From positions 1 to 49,017 of the forward strand of contig NZ_VIQT01000007.1 in assembly GCF_010206195.1 (NCBI RefSeq): DNA of 49,017 nucleotides, in the 5' to 3' direction. This document shows, in pieces, positions 1-7,157 of the stretch (position 1 is its first letter; each line of letters starts with the position of its first letter). The notes below the pieces were generated by a model. It did no database searches. It was not told the DNA's origin and saw nothing but the letters and a program-made list of their open reading frames with translations. This DNA comes from Anaerotruncus colihominis. GTDB lineage: Bacteria > Bacillota > Clostridia > Oscillospirales > Ruminococcaceae. The position numbers and the translations under genes were made by a program.

Positions 1-18
1 GCGCCGCTAAAGCGGCGC
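1..18. terminator. Hairpin at window edge, possible terminator
   Basis: Perfect GC-rich inverted repeat: a 7 bp stem (GCGCCGC / GCGGCGC) around a TAAA loop. It lies downstream of the minus-strand pseudouridine synthase, so it could end that transcript. The sequence beyond it is outside the window, so a U-tract on that side cannot be checked. Confidence 0.4.
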
Positions 19-74
19 CGTCCCTTATTTATTGATTCACGCTGCCCGCCTGTCAAGTGCCCGGCAGGCAGCGT

Positions 75-1040
75 TCAATGCAGCGTGCCGGCAAAGAAGG
101 CGTCCCGGAACCAAACGTCCAGCACCTCAAAGGAACGCCCGTTCAACCCGTTTAATATGCCCGCGTCCGACTGGAAACGAAAGGTCAGCTTATAAGCGCA
201 AAGCGCCTGATGCTTCAAGCCTGTTGCGTGGTTATCACAATTCCGGCCATATTTTGCATCGCCGAGCAACGGGTGGCCGATATGTGCCAAATGCGCCCTG
301 ATTTGATGGGTACGCCCTGTCAGCAGATCAATTTCGAGAAGTGAAAACCGGCCTTTTTGTGCCAGGACGCGGTAACGCGTTAAAATCGTGCGTCCATCGG
401 GGATCGGATGATTGTAGACTGTGACGGTATTGGTATGCGCGTCCTTGCGCAGAAAGGCTTTTAGCGTGTCGGATTCTTTTGGCATCGTTCCGTGCACAAT
501 GCACAGATAGAGCTTTTGCAGTTCGCGCGCCTTGATTTTTTCGTTGAGGATACGCAAGGCGGCGGCATTTTTCGCAGCGATGACGATACCGGCGGTATTG
601 CGGTCAATACGGTTGCATAATGCCGGTGCGAAGCTATTCTCCCTCGTCGGATTGTAAACGCCGCAGTCGTAGAGATGATGCTGTATACGGTTGATGAGTG
701 TATCGCTGCTTTGATGTTCGTCCTCATGAACGACTAGACCGGCGGGCTTATTGACAAGCAGGATATTTTCGTCCTCATAAAGAATATCGATCGCGGCTGG
801 AGAGCGGAGAAAGGAGAAAGCATCGTCGTGGTCGTCAAAAAAAGAGTCGTTGAGATAGAGCGTGAGCAGATCGCCGGCACAAAGGCGCGTCGAAATCTCA
901 CAGCGTTTTCCATTAAGCTTGATACGCTTGGTACGGATCGCTTTATACAGCATGGACTGCGGCAGCAGCGGAACCGCTTTGGTGAGAAACTTATCGACAC
1001 GCTGTCCGGCGTCGTTGCTGTTGATTTGAAATTCCCTCAT
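75..1040 (-). CDS. RluA-family 23S/tRNA pseudouridine synthase
   Basis: Converts specific uridines in structured RNA to pseudouridine in the cytoplasm. Residues about 12-62 look like an S4 RNA-binding domain (QRVDKFL start, LxAGD end). The catalytic domain follows, with the RluA loop CNRIDRNTAG containing the catalytic Asp146 and the later GRTHQIRAHLAHIGHPLLGD block typical of the family. I start at the ATG at 1040, because GGAGG lies 5 bases upstream of it and it begins just before the S4 domain; a longer reading from 1082 lacks such a site. At 321 residues it has the usual family length. The target uridine cannot be told from sequence. It is a single gene transcribed away from the rest of the window. 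Confidence 0.9.
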   Translation of the reverse strand: MREFQINSNDAGQRVDKFLTKAVPLLPQSMLYKAIRTKRIKLNGKRCEISTRLCAGDLLTLYLNDSFFDDHDDAFSFLRSPAAIDILYEDENILLVNKPAGLVVHEDEHQSSDTLINRIQHHLYDCGVYNPTRENSFAPALCNRIDRNTAGIVIAAKNAAALRILNEKIKARELQKLYLCIVHGTMPKESDTLKAFLRKDAHTNTVTVYNHPIPDGRTILTRYRVLAQKGRFSLLEIDLLTGRTHQIRAHLAHIGHPLLGDAKYGRNCDNHATGLKHQALCAYKLTFRFQSDAGILNGLNGRSFEVLDVWFRDAFFAGTLH

Positions 1041-1150
1041 GATATCCTCCAGGTCGGATTTCTTTTGGACCAGTTCTGCCATATTGCCGTGAAAATATGA
1101 CAGAGCCGGCCGTTTGGGCGGAAGCGGGCTGCGCCCGCAATATCGCCCTG

Positions 1151-1296
1151 GGCCATAAGGCGTAGAATAACCGCTTTGCGGTTATTCTGACATGCCCGTG
1201 AAGCGGCATGTCAGAATTGGCCATCAAAAGGCGGTTGCCGCGCAAGCGGCGAGCCGTTGGCCATAAGGCGTAGAATAACCGCTTTGCGGTTATTCT
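1151..1296. repeat. Direct-repeated palindromic patch
   Basis: A 38 bp unit occurs twice, identically, at 1151-1188 and 1259-1296. Each copy ends in a hairpin with 11 bp arms (AGAATAACCGC / GCGGTTATTCT) and a TTT loop. Between the copies are a second inverted repeat (GACATGCC / GGCATGTC, 1189-1212) and a small GCCGC-GCAA-GCGGC hairpin near 1238-1251. The patch fills the gap between the divergent rluA-like and radC genes. It resembles a REP-type intergenic palindromic family; no T-tract marks it as an ordinary terminator. Confidence 0.7.
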
Positions 1297-1402
1297 ACCA
1301 TGAAGTAATCATTGCGGCAAGCGATGAAGTCGGCTGGATGGTTGAAAATTGGGCGCGCTGCGGATATAATGGAGTTGAGACATCAAGAAATGTGGTGACA
1401 CA

Positions 1403-2095
1403 ATGGAAAATCTGCATGAAGGGCACCGTCAGCGCCTGAAAGATCGCTTCCTGAGGGAAGGACTTGACCATTTCGAGCCGCATACCGTGCTCGAGCTTTT
1501 GTTGTTTTACGCTGTACCCCAGCGTGATACAAATGAACTGGCACATCGTTTGATTGCCCGGTTTGGGTCCCTTGACGCTGTATTTGACGCCGCCTTTGAC
1601 GAGCTGTGCACAGTGGAGGGGGTCGGGCGCAATACGGCTACTTTGCTTAAGTTGGTGCCGGATCTGACACGCCGTTATCTGGACAGTGCGGATCATGAAC
1701 AGATATTGCTTACATCTGTGCAAGCAATCGGTGATTTTTTACGCCCAAAGTTCGTTGGACGTACAAAGGAAATGGTGTTTCTGCTTTGCCTGAACAATAA
1801 GGGCGGTTTGACCTACGGCGATTTTATCGCGGAGGGAACGATCGACTCAGCGCCGATGTATTCGCGGACCATTTTGGAAGCCGCCATGCGCAGCCGCGCT
1901 GTGTCCGTTATTTTAGCGCATAACCATCCCCATGGGCTTGCTGTACCGTCCAATGCCGACCTGGCAGCGACGGAAAGCGTTTGTCGTGCGCTCGCCGCTG
2001 CGAAGATCCGCCTGCTTGATCATTTTATCTTTGCAGGACAGGATTATATCTCTCTGCGCGATTCAGGCTTCATTCATGTGGAAGGCGGCATTTAA
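1403..2095 (+). CDS. radC: RadC / MPN(+) JAB-domain protein
   Basis: RadC family protein, 230 residues, the normal length. An N-terminal helix-hairpin-helix region (about 55-90, with VEGVGRNTA) precedes an MPN/JAB metalloprotease-like domain carrying the zinc motif HNHPHG (His173, His175), then PSNAD with Asp186. The family's cellular role is unsettled; the old DNA-repair label is not well supported. The start is the ATG at 1403. Its ribosome site is weak (GTGGTGA), but the protein begins at the usual position. It stands alone, with the palindromic patch upstream and a terminator hairpin far downstream. Confidence 0.9.
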   Translation: MENLHEGHRQRLKDRFLREGLDHFEPHTVLELLLFYAVPQRDTNELAHRLIARFGSLDAVFDAAFDELCTVEGVGRNTATLLKLVPDLTRRYLDSADHEQILLTSVQAIGDFLRPKFVGRTKEMVFLLCLNNKGGLTYGDFIAEGTIDSAPMYSRTILEAAMRSRAVSVILAHNHPHGLAVPSNADLAATESVCRALAAAKIRLLDHFIFAGQDYISLRDSGFIHVEGGI

Positions 2096-2603
2096 AGGAT
2101 ATATTCCAAATTGTCAAGCAAACAATCTTTCCCGGCAGCTTTTGCTCCCATTGTATTGAAGCCTTGAAAAATCATGCGCAGTAAGTACGACTAGCCCCGT
2201 TTCATATGGCCGGCATATTCGCCGAGAAGATTCATTGGCTGTCTACAAGCGGCCAAGAGACATGGCTAATACCTAGCCGTCATGCCTTGTTCAGTGCGAT
2301 TCCTCTGGTGCTGACATCCCTGGGAAATTATCTGGGGGCGGTTGTGGTGTGAAATTTGTGTCTGCCAACATGAACGGCAGGAGCGGCAAGCAAACACATT
2401 GGCGATGAGATCAGGGAGGCTGACATCACCATCGATCTCGGCCTTGCTGTTTTATAAACAAAGAACCATCGCAGATTTCTCTGCGATGGTTCTTTGTTTG
2501 GCAAGCTTGCCCACTTTGGAACCACCCCGGACGCAGGCACCTGTTTTTGACATAAGAAAAGTCATTGTCTGCAAAACGACGGATTCAATTGCTTGATTCA
2601 AAT
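2096..2603. other. Non-coding gap with possible gene remnant
   Basis: No intact gene found. A short open stretch at about 2390-2456 reads KHIGDEIREADITIDLG and stops at TAA just before a strong hairpin. The upstream part is open only in another frame and has stops, as expected for the decayed 3' end of a gene. I cannot name the parent family. Confidence 0.3.
2459..2500. terminator. Strong bidirectional terminator hairpin
   Basis: Perfect 17 bp inverted repeat (arms 2459-2475 and 2480-2496) with loop TTTC, A-rich before and T-rich after. It separates + strand material from the convergent minus-strand HipA-like gene ending at 2604 and could serve both directions. Confidence 0.75.
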
Positions 2604-3845
2604 TTACATTTCCATTTTCGGGGTATAGTCCTCGGCGATATTTTCCTCCACATCGTCCTCTGTCGTGATCTCTGCGTGGTTCGGCGTGTGCGTCAGGGCA
2701 ATCTCACGAAGAATCTGTACGCGCTCGCCTACCGCAGAAGCGATGGCGGAGATCCGGCTTTCATCAATAAATTCCCCGTTCTTCTCATCGGACAGCACTG
2801 CTGTGATCATGGATTCTACATCCTTCAGCTTTTCAAAGTCGATCCAGTCAAAGGACGAGACCAGCTTGAGCTGCTCAGTATGGTGCTTTTTAAAGGGCTT
2901 GCAGGTGATATCCCGTCCGGCACGAATCTGCGCTGTCACCTTGTCGTAGCCCAGCGAGGAACCGCTGTCAAAAATGGGGGCGAAACCAAGCCATTCCAGC
3001 GTTTCAGCATTGCGAAGCAAGCCGAAGTTGTTTAAGTGCCGGTCCTCGTTGGCGATGATATAGTCAAGGACGATCATCCGGTCAAGGCTTGGCACAACAT
3101 TCGGCGCACCAAGCGCCTTGCAGCAATTCACAAAATGCTGATAGACCGAGGTGCTGTTGTCCTTTTTCTGCGTCTGCATAATCCGCCATGCGCCGACCAA
3201 CTCGGTATCCGCCGTGACAAAGTCCTCGCACACGCTGTAAGGAGCGTCCTCGTTCCACATGACCGCGTAGGGGATGTGGTCGATACCCAGCCGTTCCATG
3301 ATCTCTGCGGCGATAACCTCGTTAAAAGGCTGCTGTCGGAACGGGTTGCTGCCGCCTTTGATGAGACAGCGCTTGCCGTTTAAAATTTTCCACCTCTTTT
3401 TTAGACAGCCATCCGAGGTGTTGTCGGGTGAGCTGAAATCAAAACCGTCCGCCTTTTTCGGCGCGCCGAACAGCACATCGCCCATATCGCCCGAAAATGG
3501 GTTTTCAAAGAAATTGATATGCTCCCATGTGAGATTCGAGTCTACCGGGCAAATCCAGTATTGATCGGAGAGGCTTAAGCCGTAGCAACGCACCAGCAGC
3601 ATTTTGGTGCTGGTCACATCCAGTGTTTCCAGCGCCTCTCGGATTCCGGAACGGCTGGCAGGAATGGAACGATCCGTCCACCATTCGTTTAAGGCCGCAC
3701 GGTCAGCGAGCCCTTTTTTCACAGGGACACCGATGGGCAGATGTTCGGGCTGAAATACCCTGCCGATTTTTTGAATAAAACCGGTCGTATCATCGATCAG
3801 CAGTTCCGCCACAGCGATGCGCTTGTGTATCAGATTGCATTTCAT
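2604..3845 (-). CDS. HipA-like Ser/Thr kinase domain protein
   Basis: 413 residues with the HipA/phosphatidylinositol-kinase-like fold signature. Lys163 in CLIKGG is a candidate ATP-binding lysine. The catalytic loop DYIIANEDRHLNNFG has Asp268, His270 and Asn273, and IFDSGSS (Asp293) is the metal-binding DFG equivalent. HipA proteins phosphorylate a cellular target (glutamyl-tRNA synthetase in E. coli) and cause persistence. This is the long Firmicute type and no HipB antitoxin gene is adjacent. Its ATG overlaps the stop of the upstream phosphatase gene by 4 bases (ATGA), so the two are probably translated together. The C-terminus is acidic. Substrate unknown. Confidence 0.8.
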   Translation of the reverse strand: MKCNLIHKRIAVAELLIDDTTGFIQKIGRVFQPEHLPIGVPVKKGLADRAALNEWWTDRSIPASRSGIREALETLDVTSTKMLLVRCYGLSLSDQYWICPVDSNLTWEHINFFENPFSGDMGDVLFGAPKKADGFDFSSPDNTSDGCLKKRWKILNGKRCLIKGGSNPFRQQPFNEVIAAEIMERLGIDHIPYAVMWNEDAPYSVCEDFVTADTELVGAWRIMQTQKKDNSTSVYQHFVNCCKALGAPNVVPSLDRMIVLDYIIANEDRHLNNFGLLRNAETLEWLGFAPIFDSGSSLGYDKVTAQIRAGRDITCKPFKKHHTEQLKLVSSFDWIDFEKLKDVESMITAVLSDEKNGEFIDESRISAIASAVGERVQILREIALTHTPNHAEITTEDDVEENIAEDYTPKMEM

Positions 3846-4396
3846 CGGTATTCTTCCGTTCTTGTATCGTTTTTCATATCCTTGCGGTTAATTCTTTCAA
3901 GCAGCCCTTGGCAGCCCGCCAGCACATCCCGCCAGGTCGCCTCGAAATCGCCGGTGTACCATGGGTCCGCTACATCGCCGGGACGGTTGGTAAAATCCAT
4001 CAGCAGGTGCATCTTGTCTGCGTAGTCTCCGCCGCATGAGCGCCCGCAGGCGCCATTTCGGAGCGCAACCGAGCGAAGCGAGGCTCTTGGCGCGGAGATG
4101 ATGCGGTGCATATTGCGGAGGTTCGCCTGATCCATGCCAATAAGCAGGTCGAACTGGTCGTAGTCGCGGTTGGTCAGCTGGCGGGCGCTGTGCCCGCCGC
4201 ACGATATCCCGTGCTCTGCCAGCTTGCGCCGCGCAGGGGGATAGACCGGATTGCCGATCTCCTCGGTGCTGGTGGCGGCGGACTCGATGAGAAATTCTTT
4301 TTCCAGTCCGGCCTTCTTCACTAAGTCTTTCATAATAAACTCCGCCATTGGGCTGCGGCAGATGTTGCCGTGGCAGATAAACAATATTTTGGTCAT
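3842..4396 (-). CDS. Low-molecular-weight protein tyrosine phosphatase with insertion
   Basis: LMW-PTP, which removes phosphate from protein tyrosines (or arginines). The P-loop CHGNICRSP gives catalytic Cys8 and Arg14; the general acid is Asp144 in DPWYTGDF. I start at the ATG at 4396, where the family fold begins; GGAG lies 11 bases upstream. It is about 184 residues, whereas the family is usually about 155-160. The excess is residues about 100-121 (Arg/Ala/Ser/Gly-rich), encoded by an inverted-repeat element placed between RNMHRI and GGDYADKM. The frame stays open, so the protein may still fold with a surface loop. It forms a two-gene unit with the HipA-like kinase. Confidence 0.85.
   Translation of the reverse strand: MTKILFICHGNICRSPMAEFIMKDLVKKAGLEKEFLIESAATSTEEIGNPVYPPARRKLAEHGISCGGHSARQLTNRDYDQFDLLIGMDQANLRNMHRIISAPRASLRSVALRNGACGRSCGGDYADKMHLLMDFTNRPGDVADPWYTGDFEATWRDVLAGCQGLLERINRKDMKNDTRTEEYR
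4034..4099. repeat. Palindromic element inserted in frame in LMW-PTP
   Basis: About 66 bp that break an otherwise continuous LMW-PTP alignment. It has outer inverted repeats GCGCCA (4050-4055) and TGGCGC (4088-4093) and internal GAGCG repeats. The length is close to a multiple of three, so the reading frame survives. Boundaries are inferred from the protein, not from a target duplication. Confidence 0.55.
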
Positions 4397-4512
4397 ATGG
4401 TTCGTTCTCCGTTCTCTTGTTCTCCCCCTTAGTATAGCACGAAGGAAGCGGACAGTCGAGCGGCAGAAGGTGTTCTTCCGTAGAAATTGCGGCAATCAAA
4501 GGCTAGCCCCTC

Positions 4513-4558
4513 TAATAAAAATAACCCCACCTTTATTTACAATAAAAGTGGGGTTATT
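4513..4558 (-). terminator. Rho-independent terminator of the truncated XRE gene
   Basis: Inverted repeat AATAACCCCAC (4520-4530) / GTGGGGTTATT (4548-4558), extended inward by an AT stem. Read on the minus strand it is followed by TTATTTTTATT. It overlaps the stop codon at 4557. Confidence 0.75.
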
Positions 4559-4760
4559 AATCTTTGCTGAGACGTTTTATCTGCTGGAGAACCAGACTCA
4601 AATCTGCTTCACTCAAACTATTCATTCCATCAATAGCCTGTTGAATCAAATCAGGATATTTTACATTTTCAGCAAAGAACTGCTCTATTGTAATACCAAA
4701 ATAGTCACAAATTGATATAAGTTCTTTAATCGTTGGCATAGCCTTTCCACGGGTTAGGTA
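4557..4760 (-). pseudogene. C-terminal remnant of an XRE-family regulator
   Basis: Open from just after a stop at 4761-4763. It reads LTRGKAMPTIKELISICDYF, the second half of an XRE helix-turn-helix, then a 35-residue tail. The first recognition helices are absent, so it cannot bind DNA in the normal way. An internal ATG at 4739 gives at most 60 residues. It keeps a good terminator, so this looks like a recent N-terminal deletion. It lies next to two intact small XRE genes but is not closely similar to them. Confidence 0.65.
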
Positions 4761-4833
4761 TTATGGGAAGCATGGACTTTCAATATAGCCCTATACCCAT
4801 TGTTTAAGAATATCGAGTGTAACGTCCAAAATC

Positions 4834-4870
4834 AAAATACACTGGGATCATTATCGTCTCAGTGTATTTT
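4834..4870 (-). terminator. Terminator of XRE gene 1
   Basis: Inverted repeat AAAATACACTG (4834-4844) / CAGTGTATTTT (4860-4870) with a 15-base loop, ending in T on the minus strand. It lies 16 bases past the XRE stop at 4887. Confidence 0.7.
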
Positions 4871-4886
4871 CAAAACAATAAAAAAT

Positions 4887-5129
4887 TTAACGAATTTCTT
4901 GTTCTAATGAATCAAATTCTGGTGTTGAAAAGAAAGCCCCCAGGGTAATCTCAAAACCATCGCAAAGTTTTTTGACTGTAACTGTGCCCGGATTGTTGCT
5001 TTCCCCGTTGAGAATACTTTTAATCGTTGCTTGGGGAACAGCCGAAATATTGCTTAATCCATTTGGCGTTATGTCCCGTTCGTTACACAGTTCTATAATA
5101 CGGGCCACGATAGCCTCACGAGTATCCAT
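4887..5129 (-). CDS. Small XRE-family transcriptional regulator (copy 1)
   Basis: 80 residues, nearly all helix-turn-helix: NERDITPNGLSNISAVPQ, then TIKSILNGESNNPG as the recognition region. GGAGGTGG sits close upstream of the ATG at 5129, a strong ribosome site. It is a clear paralogue of the gene at 5299-5541, differing at scattered positions. An AGTGA-type palindrome at 5189-5204 lies in its promoter region, so self-repression is likely. Alone it is too short for a ligand domain, so it may work as a dimer. Confidence 0.8.
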   Translation of the reverse strand: MDTREAIVARIIELCNERDITPNGLSNISAVPQATIKSILNGESNNPGTVTVKKLCDGFEITLGAFFSTPEFDSLEQEIR

Positions 5130-5188
5130 AGGACACCACCTCCCCCTATTAGCTCATTACTATCCTATATTATTTATAATTTCCGTGT

Positions 5189-5204
5189 TAGTGATATTTC
5201 ACTA
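5189..5204. promoter_or_regulatory. Palindromic operator upstream of XRE copy 1
   Basis: TAGTGATATTTCACTA, half-sites TAGTGA and TCACTA. The same half-sites recur at 5561 and 5601 upstream of the paralogue. It lies 60 bases before the copy 1 start. Confidence 0.6.
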
Positions 5205-5298
5205 CCTCCCGAAAATATGATATAATTGATAATAAAGTCTCGACAAACTAGGGCATAACCTCGCTTTTACGCAATTTTAATTTTGGGATTATCATATT

Positions 5299-5541
5299 TT
5301 AATAAATTTCTTGTTCTAACGCATCAAATTCCGGCGTTGAAAAAAAGGCTCCTAAGGTAATTTCAAAACCGTCACAAAGTTTTTTGATTGTAACTACCCC
5401 CGGATTACTGCTTTCTCCATTTAGAATGCTTTTAATGGTGGATTGTGGAACAGCAGAAGTATTGCTTAGTCCATTTGGAGTTATGTCTCGTTCATTGCAT
5501 AACTCCATAATGCGAATTGCGATTGCCTCTCGTGTATTCAT
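5299..5541 (-). CDS. Small XRE-family transcriptional regulator (copy 2)
   Basis: 80 residues, the same architecture and length as the copy at 4887-5129. It reads MNTREAIAIRIMELCNERD and ends LEQEIY. The ATG at 5541 has AAGGGA upstream; a longer reading from 5790 is not supported because it enters the operator region. Two palindromes lie just upstream. Tandem duplication followed by divergence is the simplest history. The direct role is unknown; control of the neighbouring unit at 5687 onward is possible because the operators sit between them. Confidence 0.8.
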   Translation of the reverse strand: MNTREAIAIRIMELCNERDITPNGLSNTSAVPQSTIKSILNGESSNPGVVTIKKLCDGFEITLGAFFSTPEFDALEQEIY

Positions 5542-5560
5542 AGGCAAATCCCTTCTTTTA

Positions 5561-5574
5561 AGTGATTTATCACT
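5561..5574. promoter_or_regulatory. Operator half-palindrome pair, XRE copy 2 proximal
   Basis: AGTGATTTATCACT, half-sites AGTGAT and ATCACT, 19 bases upstream of the copy 2 start codon. Likely bound by the XRE paralogues. Confidence 0.55.
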
Positions 5575-5600
5575 ATGATACAATATTTTTTTAGCCCAAA

Positions 5601-5618
5601 TTAGTGATATATCACTAA
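5601..5618. promoter_or_regulatory. Operator palindrome, XRE copy 2 distal
   Basis: TTAGTGATATATCACTAA, an 18 bp perfect palindrome and the best of the three related sites. It lies between divergent transcripts, so it may control both sides. Confidence 0.6.
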
Positions 5619-5686
5619 AATAGATTAAATCCATTAAGTTATCCACATCTGTATATGGAAATTGGATTGAGAAAGGAACAGGCCAA

Positions 5687-5800
5687 ATGGTGGAAAGAAA
5701 TACCATGGAAAATTTGGGGGAAAGTTTTGTGGTTTTCAGAGGCATCGACAGCATCCGGGGTATTATAGCGCAGGAGATTGAGCGCCACACGTTAAAATAG
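5687..5800 (+). CDS. Possible small protein, unknown
   Basis: 37-codon frame beginning MVERNTMENLGESF and ending at TAG 15 bases before the next gene. AAGGAA lies upstream of the ATG. It is divergent from XRE copy 2 and could be the first gene of the unit at 5816. An overlapping frame is also open here. I do not recognise it and it may be chance. Confidence 0.3.
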   Translation: MVERNTMENLGESFVVFRGIDSIRGIIAQEIERHTLK

Positions 5801-5815
5801 AAAGGGGGCCGTACA

Positions 5816-6457
5816 ATGTCTCAAAGATATCTAATCACAGAAGAATTTATAGAAGGTATATTGGGCGAGCTTTCCTCTCTAGTGATACCCTATCAGAAGC
5901 GGTATTCCCCTATCTATCGAGAGTATGAGGGGCATTATCATTCTTCCTGTCTCTGTCTCAAAAAATACGACCTGCGAGGCAGCTATTCTTCCGTCACAGA
6001 TGCTTTTATTGATTATGAAGAACTCATCAACGATTATTATCTTGCACAAGGTTTTCTAAGCGCAGCTGGAGATCTGCTCGAACAGATTGTTAAAACAGCC
6101 GGTCTGAAGCAAATTCCTGGCCATGCGGATAAGGAACAGAAATTGATACAGGTTTGCCAATCATTTATAAAAGAGCTTCCGCCAGAGGCGCGCGAGGAAG
6201 TTAACAAGCAGTTTGAAAGAAGAAAACGTGCCATTGAGGATTCCCAGGAATATTATTATTATTTAGCTGGATATGAAATCATGGTTACATTACAGGCGGC
6301 CTTGCCGGGACGCGGGATCTTGGATTGTTGGAGTCCGCCCTGTATGGGGCGCTGCAGGGCTTTGGCAATGAGGAAACCTATCCCACGCCGGAACAGCGTG
6401 CCGCCCGCCTTGCCTTCTCCATCACGCAAAACCACCCGTTTTTGGATGGGAATGTAA
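5816..6457 (+). CDS. Hypothetical protein with disrupted 3' end
   Basis: Not recognised. The first ~155 residues look like a real soluble, helical protein (SQRYLITEEF start, charged helices around EAREEVNKQFERRKRAIED). From about residue 157 the composition changes to Pro/Arg-rich because the frame now crosses a fragment of a doc toxin gene read in the wrong frame. The natural C-terminus is therefore probably lost. GGGGG precedes the ATG at 5816. It may follow the 37-codon frame as one transcript under the XRE operators. Confidence 0.5.
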   Translation: MSQRYLITEEFIEGILGELSSLVIPYQKRYSPIYREYEGHYHSSCLCLKKYDLRGSYSSVTDAFIDYEELINDYYLAQGFLSAAGDLLEQIVKTAGLKQIPGHADKEQKLIQVCQSFIKELPPEAREEVNKQFERRKRAIEDSQEYYYYLAGYEIMVTLQAALPGRGILDCWSPPCMGRCRALAMRKPIPRRNSVPPALPSPSRKTTRFWMGM

Positions 6458-6486
6458 CACAGAGACACTTGCAGAAAGCGGCGTAA
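6283..6486 (+). pseudogene. doc: Doc/Fic toxin gene fragment
   Basis: In a frame different from the upstream gene the DNA reads GGLAGTRDLGLLESALYG, then NEETYPTPEQRAARLAF, then NHPFLDGN. These are consecutive conserved blocks of Doc-type Fic proteins, which modify target proteins using ATP. The block stops at the Fic motif: the invariant HPFxDGNKR lacks its KR and the frame ends at 6486. The N-terminus is missing too. It is an inactive remnant; no Phd antitoxin is nearby. Confidence 0.7.
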
Positions 6487-6531
6487 CAGCGGCAAACTGC
6501 TTTGTATATAAAATTGAATAGCGTACATGCC

Positions 6532-6573
6532 AAAGGACATTTCATCTTTTATTCAGGTGGATGTCCTTTTTTT
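6532..6573 (+). terminator. Terminator or attenuator before the ICE operon
   Basis: AAAGGACAT (6532-6540) pairs with ATGTCCTTT (6561-6569), followed by a run of seven T. It ends 30 bases before the first ICE gene, so it either ends upstream transcription or acts as a leader attenuator. Confidence 0.7.
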
Positions 6574-6603
6574 GTACCCATTTTCAGGAGAAAGGAGATT
6601 CAC

Positions 6604-7128
6604 ATGGAACTGAACGAAATGGAAAAGCGCCTGATCTTCCAGACGGAAGGCTATGGGAAATCAGATGTCACTTATGAGCTGCGCATGTGCCTCCCCTATA
6701 TACCGGACCCGGTAAAGAGGAAAATAGCGGCGGAGCTTGTGCGAAAGCTGGACGCCATGCCGGAAAAGGAATGTCTGGCGCTCATTCAGGATATTCGGAA
6801 AAACTACCGGATTCCGGCAGGTCCTAAGACAATGGGGGAACTACTGGCGGAGGCCAGGCAGAAATCCGGTGCAGAGAAATTGAAGGGGCATGACATCATG
6901 GCACTGGAACGCTTCGACCCGGAAGTAAAGCACATGATCGTCTTTGACGTGCTTTCAGGCAATGCCCCTGTCGGGGATAAGGGCGACAAGATGCGGCTGT
7001 TCCTTACGGATGCCGGCTACCGGAAATTCATAGACAGCCAGGAACGGGGCGAAGTCAGGCTGAAAAACCATGCAAAGGTTGCGCCGGGCGGCCATCTGTA
7101 CTATGACCGCAGGGACCGCGCCTTGTAG
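6604..7128 (+). CDS. Hypothetical ICE protein
   Basis: 174 residues, soluble, starting MELNEMEKRLIFQTEGYG. AAAGGAG lies upstream of the ATG at 6604. I do not recognise a domain; the N-terminal half is helical, with a charged stretch and repeated KxxAELVRKLD-type helices. It opens the + strand gene run that continues through replication and transfer genes, so it is probably an accessory or regulatory ICE protein. Confidence 0.65.
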   Translation: MELNEMEKRLIFQTEGYGKSDVTYELRMCLPYIPDPVKRKIAAELVRKLDAMPEKECLALIQDIRKNYRIPAGPKTMGELLAEARQKSGAEKLKGHDIMALERFDPEVKHMIVFDVLSGNAPVGDKGDKMRLFLTDAGYRKFIDSQERGEVRLKNHAKVAPGGHLYYDRRDRAL

Positions 7129-7157
7129 CCCGGAGGGAAAGGAAGGAGGTTTTTGTT

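Noticed and set aside
1295..1723. Minus-strand frame over the radC start
   Set aside because: Overlaps RadC and part of the palindromic patch; no family pattern.
3897..4499. Alternative minus-strand frame over the phosphatase
   Set aside because: Out of frame with the clear LMW-PTP motifs.
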